From: Superficieibacter sp. HKU1
GTDB taxonomy: Bacteria > Pseudomonadota > Gammaproteobacteria > Enterobacterales > Enterobacteriaceae
Assembly: GCF_029319185.1 (NCBI RefSeq)
Contig: NZ_CP119754.1
Span: 1,488,001 to 1,552,000, forward strand
Direction of reading: 5' to 3'
Length of the DNA stretch: 64,000 nt
The stretch's first letter is position 1; the number at the start of each line of letters is the position of its first letter. The position numbers and the translations under genes were made by a program. Of the stretch, positions 18,143-28,075 are shown piece after piece. The notes below the pieces were generated by a model. It had not been told where the DNA came from and made no database searches. It saw only the letters and a list, made by a program, of their open reading frames with translations.

Positions 18143-18532
18143 ATGCACGCCCACTGGAGCCACCGTCTGCGCTTTCTGAAAAAGCATCTGCTGATGCTTT
18201 TGCTGGCGTCTGGCTGGCTGCTGATCCAGAGCCAGATGGCGCTTGCGTCTCATGATTGCGCTATCGCGCCGCAGGGTGAAACCGTCATGATGCAGCATCT
18301 GGATCACCAGATGACGCATCCGCAGGTGGCCAGCGCGCCGCTGTGCGATAAGCATTGCGTGCCGGACACGGTGCAAAAAATCGACCATCCCCCGCTGGTA
18401 GCGCTGCCAGTCGCCATCACGCTCGACGTTGTGCCGCTGCCGTGTCTGGCCGCGCCGCGCAGCGAATGGTCGCTAACCCCGCCCGCGGTGGGCCCGCCCG
18501 CCACCATCCGCTTCTGCCGTTTCAGAGAATAG
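18143..18532 (+). CDS. Small exported or membrane-anchored Cys/His-rich protein of the copper operon
   Basis: From ATG 18143 the protein has about 129 residues. A hydrophobic segment near residues 17-36 (HLLMLLLASGWLLIQSQMAL) can act as a signal peptide or anchor. The following region is rich in potential soft-metal ligands: HDC, MMQHLDHQMTH and LCDKHC. The C-terminus ends RFCRFRE. It precedes cusF by 56 bp on the same strand and looks like the first gene of the efflux operon. I do not recognise a named family with confidence; DUF2946-like proteins in metal clusters have a similar ending. A TTG at 18131 is an alternative start. Function in periplasmic Cu/Ag handling is inferred. Confidence 0.6.
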   Translation: MHAHWSHRLRFLKKHLLMLLLASGWLLIQSQMALASHDCAIAPQGETVMMQHLDHQMTHPQVASAPLCDKHCVPDTVQKIDHPPLVALPVAITLDVVPLPCLAAPRSEWSLTPPAVGPPATIRFCRFRE

Positions 18533-18588
18533 CCTTCCCGATAATTCGCCGTTTTTTTATCTAAAATTCACGATTATCAGGAGTTGCT

Positions 18589-18909
18589 ATGTCTGTTTTT
18601 TTCCGCGCGCTGGCTGGCGTGCTGCTCAGTGTTTCCCTGTTTGCCGCTCAGGCACACGATCATCAATCTGCTGTCGCTGCGACAGGCCCGGTGTATCACG
18701 CCCAGGGCATCCTCAAAAAAATCACGCCGCAAACGGTAACCATCGCCCATCAGGCGATTGCCGATCTGAACTGGCCGCCGATGACCATGCAGTTTGCGCT
18801 TCCGCCCGGTGCTGAGCGCGCGTCGCTGATGCCCGGTGAAAACGTCGATTTCACCTTTGTTCAGGGGGAGAGCGGTTATCAGATCGTCTCCCTGACCGCG
18901 CTGCGCTGA
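18589..18909 (+). CDS. cusF: Periplasmic Cu(I)/Ag(I) chaperone CusF
   Basis: This 106-residue protein has a signal peptide cleaved near AAQAHD and a CusF OB-fold domain. The metal site is intact: His in ITPQTVTIAHQAI, then Trp and two Met in LNWPPMTMQF, matching the H36-W44-M47-M49 site of E. coli CusF. It passes Cu(I)/Ag(I) to the CusB adaptor. Here cusF precedes the outer-membrane gene, whereas E. coli has cusC before cusF. CAGGAG precedes the start. Confidence 0.93.
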   Translation: MSVFFRALAGVLLSVSLFAAQAHDHQSAVAATGPVYHAQGILKKITPQTVTIAHQAIADLNWPPMTMQFALPPGAERASLMPGENVDFTFVQGESGYQIVSLTALR

Positions 18910-18921
18910 TCCGGAGGCCGT

Positions 18922-20178
18922 ATGAAAAACCCTGCGCTGAGCCTGTGGCTCGGCGGGGTCTTGCTCGGTCTGATTCATGTCTCTGCTCAGGCAGAGTCAT
19001 GGACCCTCGCGCAAACCCTGACCGCTGCCCAGCGCTATTCTGCCGGACTTTCCGCCAGTCGTAATGAGGCCCGCGCGCTTGAGTCGATGGCGAATTCCGC
19101 CCGCGAACTGCCGGATCCAAAACTTAAATTTGGTATTGAAAACCTGCCCGTGCAGGGCAGCAACGATCGCCGCTTCACCCGTGAGGGAATGACCATGCAG
19201 CGGGTAGGTGTGATGCAGCGCTATGTCAGCAGCGAGAAGCGCGAGCGCAAGGCGCTGACCCTGGAAGCGCAGGCGCAAAGCGTCACGGCGCAATCCACGG
19301 CGCTTCAGGCAGCCCTCCAGCGCGATGCCGCCCAGGCATGGCTGGATCTGGCGCTGTCGGAAAAGGCGCTGACGACGGCGCGGCGTATCGTGGCGGAAAC
19401 GACACGTCAGCAGGCGGCGCAAACGGTGAGCGTTAGCACCGGGAGCGCGATGCCCGACAGCGTGCCCGAACTGCAAATGACGCTCAGCGCCATGCGCGAT
19501 GAGGTCACGCTGGCAGAACGTGACGTGCAGCTTGCCCGCGCGCAGCTGGTGCAGCTTACTGGCGAATCGGTGACGGCGATTGCCGGAGCGCTGCCGCCGT
19601 ATCAGCGTTTGCCTGCCGATGAGAAAACGCTCCAGCAGGGCGTTGCCCTGCATCCGGAGGTGATCGCTGCCGCACGGGAAGCCGATACCGCCAAATCGCG
19701 CTCGGCGCAGTCGGCCATTGCGGCTATTCCGGATGTCGAGGTTGAGGTCTATTACGCCCACCGGGCGGAAGGCTACGACGATATGGCCGGGGTGATGTTT
19801 ACCGTCGACCTGCCGCTGTTCCAGTCACGCCGTCAGGATAAAGACTATGCTGCCGACGTATCACTGTCGATGCAGGCGAACGATCGCCTGGCGCAGACCG
19901 CACGCGAGCATACCGCCGAGCTCAGTTCGCTGATCGCCCGGTATCAGGCGGCGCAAACCCTCTGGTCGCGCCAGCGTAACGACATTCTTCCCTTACAGCA
20001 GCGTCGGCTGGAGTTATTAACCGCTCAGTATCGCGCCGGGCAGTCATCGCTTTCTGCGCTATTAACCGCACGGCGCGATCTGCTGACCAGCGAACTGGCC
20101 GCCAATAAGGCCGAAAAAGAGGTTGCCCGCAACTGGGCGGCGATCCGCTGGCTGATCCCCGAGGAGATAACCCAATGA
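18922..20178 (+). CDS. cusC: TolC-family outer-membrane efflux protein (CzcC/CusC-like)
   Basis: The 418-residue protein is a TolC-family outer-membrane factor with a plain signal peptide (cleavage near SAQAES), long amphipathic helices with Ala/Gln-rich heptads, and the internal repeat typical of the family. It lacks the lipobox Cys of E. coli CusC and is about 40 residues shorter, so it looks closer to the CzcC type. It would form the exit duct for the CusBA pump. It starts 12 bp after cusF and overlaps cusB by four bases (ATGA). The symbol is by role, not close orthology. Confidence 0.8.
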   Translation: MKNPALSLWLGGVLLGLIHVSAQAESWTLAQTLTAAQRYSAGLSASRNEARALESMANSARELPDPKLKFGIENLPVQGSNDRRFTREGMTMQRVGVMQRYVSSEKRERKALTLEAQAQSVTAQSTALQAALQRDAAQAWLDLALSEKALTTARRIVAETTRQQAAQTVSVSTGSAMPDSVPELQMTLSAMRDEVTLAERDVQLARAQLVQLTGESVTAIAGALPPYQRLPADEKTLQQGVALHPEVIAAAREADTAKSRSAQSAIAAIPDVEVEVYYAHRAEGYDDMAGVMFTVDLPLFQSRRQDKDYAADVSLSMQANDRLAQTAREHTAELSSLIARYQAAQTLWSRQRNDILPLQQRRLELLTAQYRAGQSSLSALLTARRDLLTSELAANKAEKEVARNWAAIRWLIPEEITQ

Positions 20179-21608
20179 AAAAAGGACTACTGGCCGCGTT
20201 AATTCTGGCTGTTATAGCGGCAGGCATCGGCTACTACGCCGGGCGTCAGGCTTCCCAACCGGCTGCGCAAACACCAGCGCAGGCCGGGCGTAAAGTGCTC
20301 TACTGGTACGATCCCATGGTGCCCGACCGCCGCTTTGATAAACCCGGTAAATCGCCGTTTATGGATATGCCGCTGGTGGCCCGTTATGCCGACGACTCTC
20401 CAGCACAAGGCGGGGTGACCATCAGTGCGGAACAGCAGCAGAATCTGGGGATGAAAGTGGCAACGGTGGAAAAACGGCTGCTGGCGGCAGATTTTTCCGC
20501 GTTTGCCACTGTGAGCACCGACGAGCGCAGCCTGCGGATTATCCCTTCTCCGGCTTCCGGCGTGGTGGAAAAACTGTTTGTCCGGGCTCCGCAGCAGTGG
20601 GTGAAAGCCGGAGAGCCGCTGGCACAGTTGTGGATCCCCGACTGGACGGTGGCGCAGCAGGAGTATCTGGCTGTGCGGCAGCTGGGCGACGCCGCGCTGA
20701 CCCGCGCGGCCCGTGAACGGCTGGGGCTGCAGTTTATGCCTGCCGCCACTATCCGCGAGCTGGAGCGCAGCGGCACGCCGCAAACGCGTATCACCCTGCG
20801 TGCTGAAACAGCGGGTTATGTGGCAAAACTGGAGACCCGTGAAGGGGCGCAGGTTGCCGCCACCGCGCCGCTGTTTGAGCTGGCCTCGCTCGATCCGGTA
20901 TGGCTGATTGTCGATTATCCGCAGACGCAGGCCGCGCGGCTTGCGCCTGGCAGCGAGGTTATCGCGCTGTCCGATAGCTGGCCCGGCGAGCAATTCCACG
21001 GGCGGGTGAGCGAGTTGTTGCCGCAGCTTGAAACCACCACCCGGACGCTGCGGGCGCGTATCGTGCTGCAGAATCCGCAGCAAAAACTGAAGCCCGGCAT
21101 GTTTCTCAGCGTCAAAAGCGCCCGGGCGCAGCAGGGCTCACCGGTGCTGGCGGTGCCGGAAGAGTCGCTGATTGCCACCGGTAATGATGCCCGCGTCCTG
21201 CTTACCGACGGGAAAGGGCATTTCAGCCCTGTCGCTGTTACCACGGGCATGACGGCGAATGGCTGGACGGAAATTAAAAGCGGTCTGCAAGAAGGAGCGC
21301 AGGTTGTTACCTCCGGCCAGTTCCTGATCGACTCGGAAGCCAGCCTGCGTAGTGCGCTACCGGAGCAGGCCACGGTTAAAACGTATGAAACCACCGGTGT
21401 TGTCCAGGCGCTGGATGGCAATACTATTACCCTTGCGCATCAGCCGGTGCCCGAACTGAACTGGGGCGCGATGACGATGGACTTTACGCTTAAGCAGCCC
21501 GCTACCGGGATTAGCCCAGGCGACAGGGTGATGTTCAGTTTCACCCTGGATGATGAACAGGGGGCAACAATCGTCCATCTGATGCCTGCCGGGGAGGTGA
21601 TGAAATGA
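20175..21608 (+). CDS. cusB: Cu/Ag efflux periplasmic adaptor CusB with fused C-terminal CusF domain
   Basis: This 477-residue protein has an N-terminal membrane anchor (residues 5-25). A heavy-metal-binding segment [20 protein letters not shown] followed by MDM supplies the Met ligands known from CusB. Then come the barrel-sandwich, alpha-hairpin and beta-barrel domains of an RND adaptor. After about residue 395 a complete CusF domain is fused, with His in ITLAHQPV and [11 protein letters not shown]. coli CusB ends before this point (about 407 aa). The protein therefore carries its own chaperone besides the separate cusF. It overlaps cusC and cusA by four bases each. Confidence 0.93.
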   Translation: MKKGLLAALILAVIAAGIGYYAGRQASQPAAQTPAQAGRKVLYWYDPMVPDRRFDKPGKSPFMDMPLVARYADDSPAQGGVTISAEQQQNLGMKVATVEKRLLAADFSAFATVSTDERSLRIIPSPASGVVEKLFVRAPQQWVKAGEPLAQLWIPDWTVAQQEYLAVRQLGDAALTRAARERLGLQFMPAATIRELERSGTPQTRITLRAETAGYVAKLETREGAQVAATAPLFELASLDPVWLIVDYPQTQAARLAPGSEVIALSDSWPGEQFHGRVSELLPQLETTTRTLRARIVLQNPQQKLKPGMFLSVKSARAQQGSPVLAVPEESLIATGNDARVLLTDGKGHFSPVAVTTGMTANGWTEIKSGLQEGAQVVTSGQFLIDSEASLRSALPEQATVKTYETTGVVQALDGNTITLAHQPVPELNWGAMTMDFTLKQPATGISPGDRVMFSFTLDDEQGATIVHLMPAGEVMK

Positions 21609-24600
21609 TTGCCTCTGTGATCCGCGCCTCGCTGCGCAACCGCCTGCTGGTGATCCTCGCCGCCATCGGCATGGCCGTCTGGGGGCTGTGGGCAGTGCAG
21701 CGTGCGCCGCTGGATGCGCTGCCGGATCTCTCCGACGTGCAGGTGATCGTCCGCGCCAGCTATCCGGGCAAAGCGCCGCAAATTATTGAGGATCAGGTGG
21801 CCTGGCCGCTGACTACCTCGATGCTGTCGGTACCGGGGGCGAAAACCGTGCGCGGCTATTCAATGTTTGGCGACGCCTATGTCTATGTCCTGTTTGAAGA
21901 TGGGGTCGATCTGTACTGGGCACGCTCCAGGGTGCTGGAGTACCTGAGCCAGATCCAGTCCCAGTTACCGGAGGGCGTGACGGTGGCGCTGGGGCCGGAT
22001 GCCACCGGGGTCGGCTGGGTTTATGAATATGCGCTGGTGGATCGCAGCGGTAAGCATAGTCTGGCGGATTTACGTGCGCTTCAGGACTGGACGCTGCGCT
22101 ACGAGCTTAAAACCGTGGCTGGCGTTGCTGAAGTGGCAAGCGTCGGTGGGATGGTAAAACAGTATCAGGTTATTCCCGATCCGGCGCGAATGCGGGCGCT
22201 GAATATTACCCATCAGCAACTGGTTGATGCGCTGAAGGCCGCCAATCAGGAGAGTGGCGGGGCGGTGCTGGAGATGGGCGAAGCCGAATATATGGTGCGG
22301 ACTCAGGGTTACCTGCAAAACACCGACGCGTTCCGCCAGGTGGTGATCGCCAGCCGTGAAGGTGTGCCGGTCATGCTGTCGGATGTGGCCGATGTGCGTA
22401 TCGGCCCGGAAATTCGCCGTGGCGTGGCGGAATTAAACGGCGAGGGCGAAGTGGCGGGCGGCATTATCGTCATGCGTTACGGGCAGAACGCACTGGAAAC
22501 CATTCGGGCGGTGAAAAGCAGACTCCATGCGCTGCAACAAACTCTGCCGTCCGGGGTGGAGATCGTGCCGGTTTACGATCGCTCAACGTTGATTGAACAC
22601 GCCGTTGAGACCCTCAGCCATAAACTGCTCGAAGAGTTTATCGTGGTCGCCGCCGTTTGCACGCTGTTCCTGTTTCATTTCCGCTCGGCGCTGGTGGCGA
22701 TTGTTTCCCTGCCGCTGGGGATCCTCGGCGCGTTTGTGGTCATGCATTATCAGGGGGTCAATGCCAACATCATGTCGCTCGGGGGGATTGCCATAGCTAT
22801 CGGGGCGATGGTGGATGCCGCCATTGTCATGATCGAAAACATGCACAAAACGCTGGAGCAGTGGCGGCACGACAATCCGGGCCGCCAGCCGGAAAATGCC
22901 GACTACTGGCGCATCTCCGAACAGGCGGCAGTGGAGGTAGGGCCAGCGCTGTTTTGTAGTCTGCTGATCATTACCCTCTCTTTTATTCCGGTTTTCTCGC
23001 TGGAGGCGCAGGAAGGCAAGATGTTTTCGCCGCTGGCCTTTACTAAAACCTGGTCGATGGCGGTCGCCGCCGGGCTCGGCATCACGCTGGTGCCGGTGCT
23101 GATGGGCTATTTTATTCGCGGTAAAATCCCCGATGAAAAAGCCAATCCGCTTAACCGCTGGCTGATCCGCGCCTATGAACCGTTGCTGGATCGTGTTCTC
23201 CAGTGGCCGAAAGCCACGCTGGGGCTGGCGTTTGTTCTGTTGATCGTCACTCTCTGGCCGCTTAGTCGGCTGGGCAGCGAATTTATGCCGCCGCTAAATG
23301 AAGGGGATTTGCTTTATATGCCTTCAACGCTGCCGGGGATTTCTGTTCGTGAGGCGACCCGGCTGTTGCAGCAGACCGACAGGCTGATTAAAAGCGTGCC
23401 GGAGGTGGAAAGCGTGTTCGGTAAAGCCGGGCGCGCGGAATCGGCGACCGATCCTGCGCCCCTCACCATGCTGGAAACCACCATTCGCTTCAGGCCCCGC
23501 GACCAGTGGCGTAGCGGCATGACGCCGGACAAACTGGTGGCCGAACTCGATCGCACGGTAGCCATACCCGGTATTGCTAACGTGTGGGTGCCGCCCATCC
23601 GCAATCGCCTTGATATGCTGGCGACAGGGATTAAAAGCCCGGTGGGGATTAAGGTGAACGGCAATAATATTGCCGATATTGAGCGCGTCGCCCGGCAAAT
23701 TGAAGGCGTGGTGAAGGACGTCCCCGGCGTGACCTCGGCGCTGGCAGAACGGCTTTCCGGCGGGCGCTACGTCGATATTTCTATCAACCGCTTACAGGCG
23801 GCGCGTTATGGCGTTTCGGTACAGGAGCTGCAATCGCTGGTGGCGACGCTGGTAGGCGGCGATAACATCGGCCAGACCATCGAAGGGCGCGAACGCTACC
23901 CCATCAACGTGCGTTATCCGCGTGCGCTGCGCAATAACGTCGACAAGTTACGTAACCTGCCGGTCGTGACCGCCAGCGGTGGGCAGATTGCGCTGGGCGA
24001 GCTGGCGGACATTACGATCAGCGAAGGGCCGCCGATGCTGAAAAGTGAAAACGCCCGGCTGTCGAACTGGATTTACGTGGATCTGCGCGGTCGCGATCTG
24101 AAATCCGCCGTTGATGAAATGCAGCAGCGGGTGGCGCAGCAGGTCAAACTCCCTCAGGGTGTAACGCTCTCCTGGTCGGGGCAGTTTGAATATCTCGAAC
24201 GCGCGACGGCAAAGCTGAGCGTCGTTCTCCCGGTAACATTAATGATTATTTTTGTGCTGCTGTGGCTGACCTTTCGGCGTATTTCCGACGTTCTTCTGAT
24301 AATGGGCACGCTACCATTTTCGCTTATTGGCGGCGTCTGGCTACTGTGGCTGCTGGGATATAATTTGTCGGTTGCTGGCGCAGTCGGATTTATCGCCCTG
24401 GCAGGCGTGGCGGCGGAATTTGGCGTCATTATGGTGCTCTATCTTAATCACGCCATGGAGAAATATCGCCGCCTGGAGCCGGAGGGCGATAATGCCACAT
24501 TATTGCGGGCGATTCATGAAGGGGCGGTATTACGCGTACGTCCTAAAGTAATGACCGTGGCGACGATTATGACCGGATTATTGCCGGTAATGTGGGGCAG

Positions 24601-24724
24601 CGGCACAGGGTCGGAGGTGATGAGCCGCATTGCCGCGCCGATGATTGGCGGCATGATCACCGCGCCGCTACTCTCTATGCTGGTTATTCCCGCGGTGTAT
24701 AAGTTGCTGCACCGGGTGAAATAA
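21605..24724 (+). CDS. cusA: Cu(I)/Ag(I) RND efflux pump CusA
   Basis: At 1039 residues with twelve predicted membrane helices and two large periplasmic loops, this is an HME-type RND transporter. The metal-relay methionines are conserved: Met in [12 protein letters not shown], in PLTMLETT and in RLDMLATG, equivalent to M573, M623 and M672 of E. coli CusA. The proton-relay Asp lies in [13 protein letters not shown]. It pumps Cu(I)/Ag(I) through the CusB/C duct. It is the last gene of the operon and is followed by a strong hairpin. Confidence 0.96.
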   Translation: MIASVIRASLRNRLLVILAAIGMAVWGLWAVQRAPLDALPDLSDVQVIVRASYPGKAPQIIEDQVAWPLTTSMLSVPGAKTVRGYSMFGDAYVYVLFEDGVDLYWARSRVLEYLSQIQSQLPEGVTVALGPDATGVGWVYEYALVDRSGKHSLADLRALQDWTLRYELKTVAGVAEVASVGGMVKQYQVIPDPARMRALNITHQQLVDALKAANQESGGAVLEMGEAEYMVRTQGYLQNTDAFRQVVIASREGVPVMLSDVADVRIGPEIRRGVAELNGEGEVAGGIIVMRYGQNALETIRAVKSRLHALQQTLPSGVEIVPVYDRSTLIEHAVETLSHKLLEEFIVVAAVCTLFLFHFRSALVAIVSLPLGILGAFVVMHYQGVNANIMSLGGIAIAIGAMVDAAIVMIENMHKTLEQWRHDNPGRQPENADYWRISEQAAVEVGPALFCSLLIITLSFIPVFSLEAQEGKMFSPLAFTKTWSMAVAAGLGITLVPVLMGYFIRGKIPDEKANPLNRWLIRAYEPLLDRVLQWPKATLGLAFVLLIVTLWPLSRLGSEFMPPLNEGDLLYMPSTLPGISVREATRLLQQTDRLIKSVPEVESVFGKAGRAESATDPAPLTMLETTIRFRPRDQWRSGMTPDKLVAELDRTVAIPGIANVWVPPIRNRLDMLATGIKSPVGIKVNGNNIADIERVARQIEGVVKDVPGVTSALAERLSGGRYVDISINRLQAARYGVSVQELQSLVATLVGGDNIGQTIEGRERYPINVRYPRALRNNVDKLRNLPVVTASGGQIALGELADITISEGPPMLKSENARLSNWIYVDLRGRDLKSAVDEMQQRVAQQVKLPQGVTLSWSGQFEYLERATAKLSVVLPVTLMIIFVLLWLTFRRISDVLLIMGTLPFSLIGGVWLLWLLGYNLSVAGAVGFIALAGVAAEFGVIMVLYLNHAMEKYRRLEPEGDNATLLRAIHEGAVLRVRPKVMTVATIMTGLLPVMWGSGTGSEVMSRIAAPMIGGMITAPLLSMLVIPAVYKLLHRVK

Positions 24725-24725
24725 A

Positions 24726-24753
24726 CAGAATGCGCCCGCAAGGGCGCATTCTG
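24726..24753 (+). terminator. Hairpin after cusA
   Basis: A perfect 12-bp stem CAGAATGCGCCC / GGGCGCATTCTG with a GCAA loop follows the cusA stop. No run of T follows directly (ATAATAAATATTT), so it may be a Rho-linked or mRNA-stabilising hairpin. Confidence 0.65.
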
Positions 24754-24863
24754 ATAATAAATATTTGCCATGAATATTTATTATCGTCAATCCATTTTCA
24801 TAAAAAATAATTTACATCACAGGTATCTGACGTTAGATTAATATTTTTTATAAGGAGGTAAAA

Positions 24864-25328
24864 ATGGATACGATTGAAGAGCTTAATGGGACTTACTTTT
24901 ATGGCGGCTTTGTAAATCTGACGCCTGCGGAGCTATTCAAGGCTATCTTATTGGAGAAATTTGCAAGATATACAGAAATAGAATTGTCAGCAGCGTCGCT
25001 TATATTGTCCGGGATGCCTTTAATCCCTACCAGGACCAAACCTGGCGGTGCTGTATGGGGAACCAGTTTAGCTTCAGTAATTTCTCGCTCAGCACTTAAT
25101 AAAATACATTTTCCTGAAGGTGTTCAGGTATATACGCCAATAGGTGTAAATCCCAGCAACATTCATTTTGCTAAAACGAATAAGTTAGGTACAGTGATTG
25201 GTCGATATATACCGTATATAGGCTGGGCTGGCGCAGCTGCTACAGTATGGCGTATTGCTTATGAAACCAGACGGCACTATAATCTAATCGCCAGACCTGA
25301 ACATCGTATTCAATGGGCAGCATTTTAA
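24864..25328 (+). CDS. Unrecognised 154-residue protein, first gene of a DUF1493 bicistron
   Basis: The ATG follows a strong AAGGAGG. The protein has no signal peptide. It contains a polar N-terminus (MDTIEELNGTYFYGG), an amphipathic stretch FKAILLEKFARYTEI, a Gly/Pro-rich middle (LSGMPLIPTRTKPGG) and a hydrophobic segment near the C-terminus (YIPYIGWAGAAATVWRIAY) that may insert in a membrane. Its stop overlaps the next start as TAATG. It is AT-richer than both neighbours. I do not recognise the family. The compact hydrophobic C-terminus plus a coupled small acidic partner would fit a toxin/immunity or effector/accessory pair, but that is speculation. Confidence 0.65.
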   Translation: MDTIEELNGTYFYGGFVNLTPAELFKAILLEKFARYTEIELSAASLILSGMPLIPTRTKPGGAVWGTSLASVISRSALNKIHFPEGVQVYTPIGVNPSNIHFAKTNKLGTVIGRYIPYIGWAGAAATVWRIAYETRRHYNLIARPEHRIQWAAF

Positions 25329-25639
25329 TGAGTATTGACGATAGAGTTAAACAACTCGTAATAAAACACGCATGGGAAATGGCAAATGATTCTTCGTTGA
25401 GTAGTGGCGATAATAAACTCTTACCGGAAGATGCTGGAGAACTGTTGAGTGAATATTTCACGGTGTTTAATGTTGATGATTCATCCTTTGATTTCAGACG
25501 ATACTACCCTAATGCCGGAATTTGGTTTCTTCCCAACTGCATTCTTCCTCGTTATTTAAAAAGTGATAAGAATGCTCCTGAACCGCTAACGATTAACATG
25601 CTTGTGGCCTGCGCTAAAGCAGGGCGTTGGATATATTGA
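25328..25639 (+). CDS. DUF1493-like small acidic protein
   Basis: This 103-residue protein starts in the TAATG overlap with the preceding gene, implying coupled translation. The segment LPEDAGELLSEYFTVFNVDD followed by SSFDFRRYYPN matches the pattern I associate with DUF1493 proteins (small acyl-carrier-like fold, often in Salmonella and related enterics beside a membrane or unknown protein). The carrier Ser and preceding DLG motif are not evident, so it may not be phosphopantetheinylated. Codon use is AT-rich like its partner, which suggests acquisition as a unit. Confidence 0.65.
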   Translation: MSIDDRVKQLVIKHAWEMANDSSLSSGDNKLLPEDAGELLSEYFTVFNVDDSSFDFRRYYPNAGIWFLPNCILPRYLKSDKNAPEPLTINMLVACAKAGRWIY

Positions 25640-25735
25640 GCGGGAATTTTTTACAAGCTCTTTAATGAATTGGTAACGAAAAGCCCTGGCGAACTACAAA
25701 ATCGGCAAATAAAACACACTAACTTTATACAAACT

Positions 25736-25770
25736 TGTTAATTTCTCGTTTAAACACTTTATACTATCAT
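25736..25770 (+). promoter_or_regulatory. Candidate PhoP box and -10 of pagP
   Basis: TGTTAA-TTTCT-CGTTTA (25736-25752) matches the PhoP direct repeat TGTTTA-N5-TGTTTA with one mismatch in each half. A -10-like TATCAT starts 12 bp after the box (25765-25770), the usual PhoP spacing. pagP is a classic PhoP-activated gene, so the site fits its neighbour. Confidence 0.7.
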
Positions 25771-25799
25771 AACGCCCGAATTAACAGAGTGGTATACAT

Positions 25800-26360
25800 G
25801 TGAAAATATTAAAATGCTTCCTTCTTATTATGTTTTTTATTATGCCTCCGACGTTTGCCTCAACCATTGGTATGATGATAGATGAAGGGGCCACGACGCT
25901 TAGCGATAACGTTGCCGAAACCTGGCAGGAGCCGCAGCATTACGATCTGTATATTCCGGCGATCACCTGGCATGCGCGCTTTGCCTACGATAAAGAGAAA
26001 ACCGACCGCTATAACGAGCGGCCGTGGGGCGCGGGGTTTGGTCAGTCACGCTGGGATGAGAAGGGAAACTGGCACGGCCTCTATTTTATGGCGTTCAAAG
26101 ACTCTAATAACAAGATTGAGCCGATCGGCGGCTACGGCTGGGAGAAAACCTGGCGGCCGCTGGCAGACGATAATTTTCGCCTGGGCTTAGGGTACACCGT
26201 CGGCGCGACGGCGCGGGATAACTGGTACTACATCCCGGTGCCGGTTCTGCTGCCGCTGGCATCGGTGGGCTATGGACCGGCAACCTTCCAGATGACCTAT
26301 ATTCCAGGGACTTATAATAACGGCAACGTCTACTTCGCCTGGCTGCGTTTTCAGTTTTAA
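25800..26360 (+). CDS. pagP: Lipid A palmitoyltransferase PagP
   Basis: The 186-residue protein has a signal peptide ([20 protein letters not shown]) and then the conserved 8-stranded barrel sequence with [40 protein letters not shown] and the C-terminal [13 protein letters not shown]. The catalytic His of [10 protein letters not shown] and the Asp and Ser of the active site (AFKDS, QSRWDEK) are present. It adds palmitate to lipid A in the outer membrane, giving resistance to cationic peptides. The start is GTG at 25800, the only start in frame; an ATG two bases earlier runs straight into TGA. A PhoP box lies upstream. Confidence 0.95.
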   Translation: MKILKCFLLIMFFIMPPTFASTIGMMIDEGATTLSDNVAETWQEPQHYDLYIPAITWHARFAYDKEKTDRYNERPWGAGFGQSRWDEKGNWHGLYFMAFKDSNNKIEPIGGYGWEKTWRPLADDNFRLGLGYTVGATARDNWYYIPVPVLLPLASVGYGPATFQMTYIPGTYNNGNVYFAWLRFQF

Positions 26361-26553
26361 GTTCGGCAAAAGCACGCTGTCGCCAGTGTCATCACGTCGG
26401 CTGAGTCAAAAGGGCGAATAATGTGATGCACTTAAAAAAGTTAGCGCTTTTTATCACTTTTTCGCACGGTTGGACTGGACAAATCGCACCACAATTGTTG
26501 TACTGATACCCGACACAGCATTTGTGTCCTTTTTTCATGTAAAGGTAATTTTG

Positions 26554-26763
26554 ATGTCTAAGATTAAAGGTAACGTTAAGTGGTTTAATGAGTCCAAAGG
26601 ATTCGGTTTCATTACTCCTGAAGATGGCAGCAAAGATGTGTTCGTACACTTCTCCGCTATCCAGACCAATGGTTTCAAAACTCTGGCTGAAGGTCAGCGT
26701 GTAGAGTTCGAAATCACTAACGGTGCCAAAGGCCCTTCTGCTGCAAACGTAACTGCTCTGTAA
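26554..26763 (+). CDS. cspE: Cold-shock-family RNA chaperone CspE
   Basis: This 69-residue single-domain CSD protein has RNP1 KGFGFITP and RNP2 DVFVHFSAI. It starts [16 protein letters not shown] and matches CspE of E. coli by sequence and by its place between pagP and crcB. It binds single-stranded nucleic acid and melts mRNA structure. The in-frame extension upstream (from 26470) is leader RNA, since the cold-shock fold begins at 26554. Confidence 0.97.
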   Translation: MSKIKGNVKWFNESKGFGFITPEDGSKDVFVHFSAIQTNGFKTLAEGQRVEFEITNGAKGPSAANVTAL

Positions 26764-26786
26764 GTTCAACGACAGCATGAATTCAA

Positions 26787-26812
26787 AACCCGCTCAACAG
26801 CGGGTTTTTTTT
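26787..26812 (+). terminator. Rho-independent terminator after cspE
   Basis: An 8-bp stem AACCCGCT / AGCGGGTT with a CAAC loop is followed by six T residues. Confidence 0.95.
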
Positions 26813-26826
26813 CGTCCGTAAAACGC

Positions 26827-27210
26827 CTAGCGTGCGCCCGCCGCGGAGAATAACCAGAAGGCCATTGCCGTCATGGCGAAAGAGCCCAGCAGGTTAACCG
26901 CAACGTTTAACAGCGCCCAGCCAAACCGCCCGTCCTGTAACAGAAAAACCACCTCGGCAGAAAAGGTGGAAAATGTGGTCAGTCCGCCGCAAAAGCCGGT
27001 AGTAATAAGCAGTTTCCAGACGGGATCAACATCCGTTAAACGATTAAACCACGCCAGACCCGCGCCAATGATAAATGCGCCGAGCAGGTTTGCGGTTAAG
27101 GTTCCCAGCGGAATAGCATGATGCAGCGGATTAAATTTCATCCCCAGCCACCAGCGCAACACGCTGCCGGTTCCCCCGCCAATAAATACCGCTACCATGA
27201 CTTGTAACAC
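26827..27210 (-). CDS. crcB: Fluoride ion channel CrcB (Fluc)
   Basis: This 127-residue protein with four membrane helices starts [20 protein letters not shown]. It contains the Fluc signatures [10 protein letters not shown], the [10 protein letters not shown] pore helix with its conserved Asn, and [17 protein letters not shown] with the Phe box. It forms a dual-topology dimer that exports fluoride. It converges on cspE, as in E. coli. No fluoride riboswitch is apparent in its short upstream region. Confidence 0.95.
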   Translation of the reverse strand: MLQVMVAVFIGGGTGSVLRWWLGMKFNPLHHAIPLGTLTANLLGAFIIGAGLAWFNRLTDVDPVWKLLITTGFCGGLTTFSTFSAEVVFLLQDGRFGWALLNVAVNLLGSFAMTAMAFWLFSAAGAR

Positions 27211-27286
27211 GGCTATTACCTGCTATCTCATAATAAAGACGATAGTGTAACGTCAGCGTTGCGTTGCTGGAACACCCGGAGTGTAT

Positions 27287-28075
27287 ATGATTATTGCTGC
27301 TGGACAATTTGCCGTCACGCCCTGCTGGGAAACCAATGCGCGACGGTGTGTTAATTTGATGGCTAAGGCCGCTGAGAGAGGGGCCGCACTGCTGGTTTTA
27401 CCTGAAGCGCTACTGGCGCGGCAGGACGACGATCCTGATTTGTCGGTAAAATCCGCTCAGCCGCTCGACGGTGGATTTCTGACCCTGCTGCGGGAAGAGA
27501 GCCGCAACAATACCATGACCACCATTCTGACGCTGCACGTGCCCTCTGCGCCCGGAAGGGCGATCAATACGCTGGTGGCGCTGCGCGGCGGGGAAATTAT
27601 CGCCCGCTACGCGAAACTGCATCTGTACGATGCCTTCAGCATTCAGGAGTCGCGGCGAGTCGATGCGGGCAAGGTTGTTCCGCCGCCGATCGAGGTCGCC
27701 GGGATGCGGGTAGGGCTGATGACCTGTTACGATCTGCGCTTTCCCGAACTGGCTATCGCTCACGCCTTGCAGGGCGCGGAAATCCTGGTACTGCCGGCAG
27801 CATGGGTCCGCGGACCGCTGAAAGAGCATCATTGGACAACGTTACTGGCCGCCAGAGCGCTGGATACCACCTGTTATATTGTGGCAGCCGGTGAGTGCGG
27901 CAATAAAAACATCGGTCAGAGCCGGATTATTAGTCCTTCAGGAATTACGCTGGCAGGGGCCGATGATACTCCACAACTGATCGTGGCGGACGCTGACGGG
28001 ATGGCGCTCCAGCAGTTTCGCGCACAATTACCAGTATTAGTTAACCGAAAGTTTGCGCCGCCGCAACTATTGTGA
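27287..28075 (+). CDS. ybeM: Nitrilase-family amidase YbeM (deaminated-glutathione amidase-like), intact
   Basis: From ATG 27287 (CGGAG upstream) the 262-residue protein is a carbon-nitrogen hydrolase. The catalytic triad is visible as Glu in VLPEALL, Lys in YAKLHLYD and Cys in [11 protein letters not shown]. Relatives (Nit1/NitA) hydrolyse deaminated glutathione, a transaminase side product. E. coli K-12 carries a shortened ybeM, whereas this copy looks full length. A GTG six bases upstream is a less likely start. Confidence 0.92.
   Translation: MIIAAGQFAVTPCWETNARRCVNLMAKAAERGAALLVLPEALLARQDDDPDLSVKSAQPLDGGFLTLLREESRNNTMTTILTLHVPSAPGRAINTLVALRGGEIIARYAKLHLYDAFSIQESRRVDAGKVVPPPIEVAGMRVGLMTCYDLRFPELAIAHALQGAEILVLPAAWVRGPLKEHHWTTLLAARALDTTCYIVAAGECGNKNIGQSRIISPSGITLAGADDTPQLIVADADGMALQQFRAQLPVLVNRKFAPPQLL

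Noticed and set aside
27211..27286. Fluoride riboswitch for crcB
   Set aside because: The upstream region is too short and lacks the riboswitch core; crcB in enterics is usually without one.
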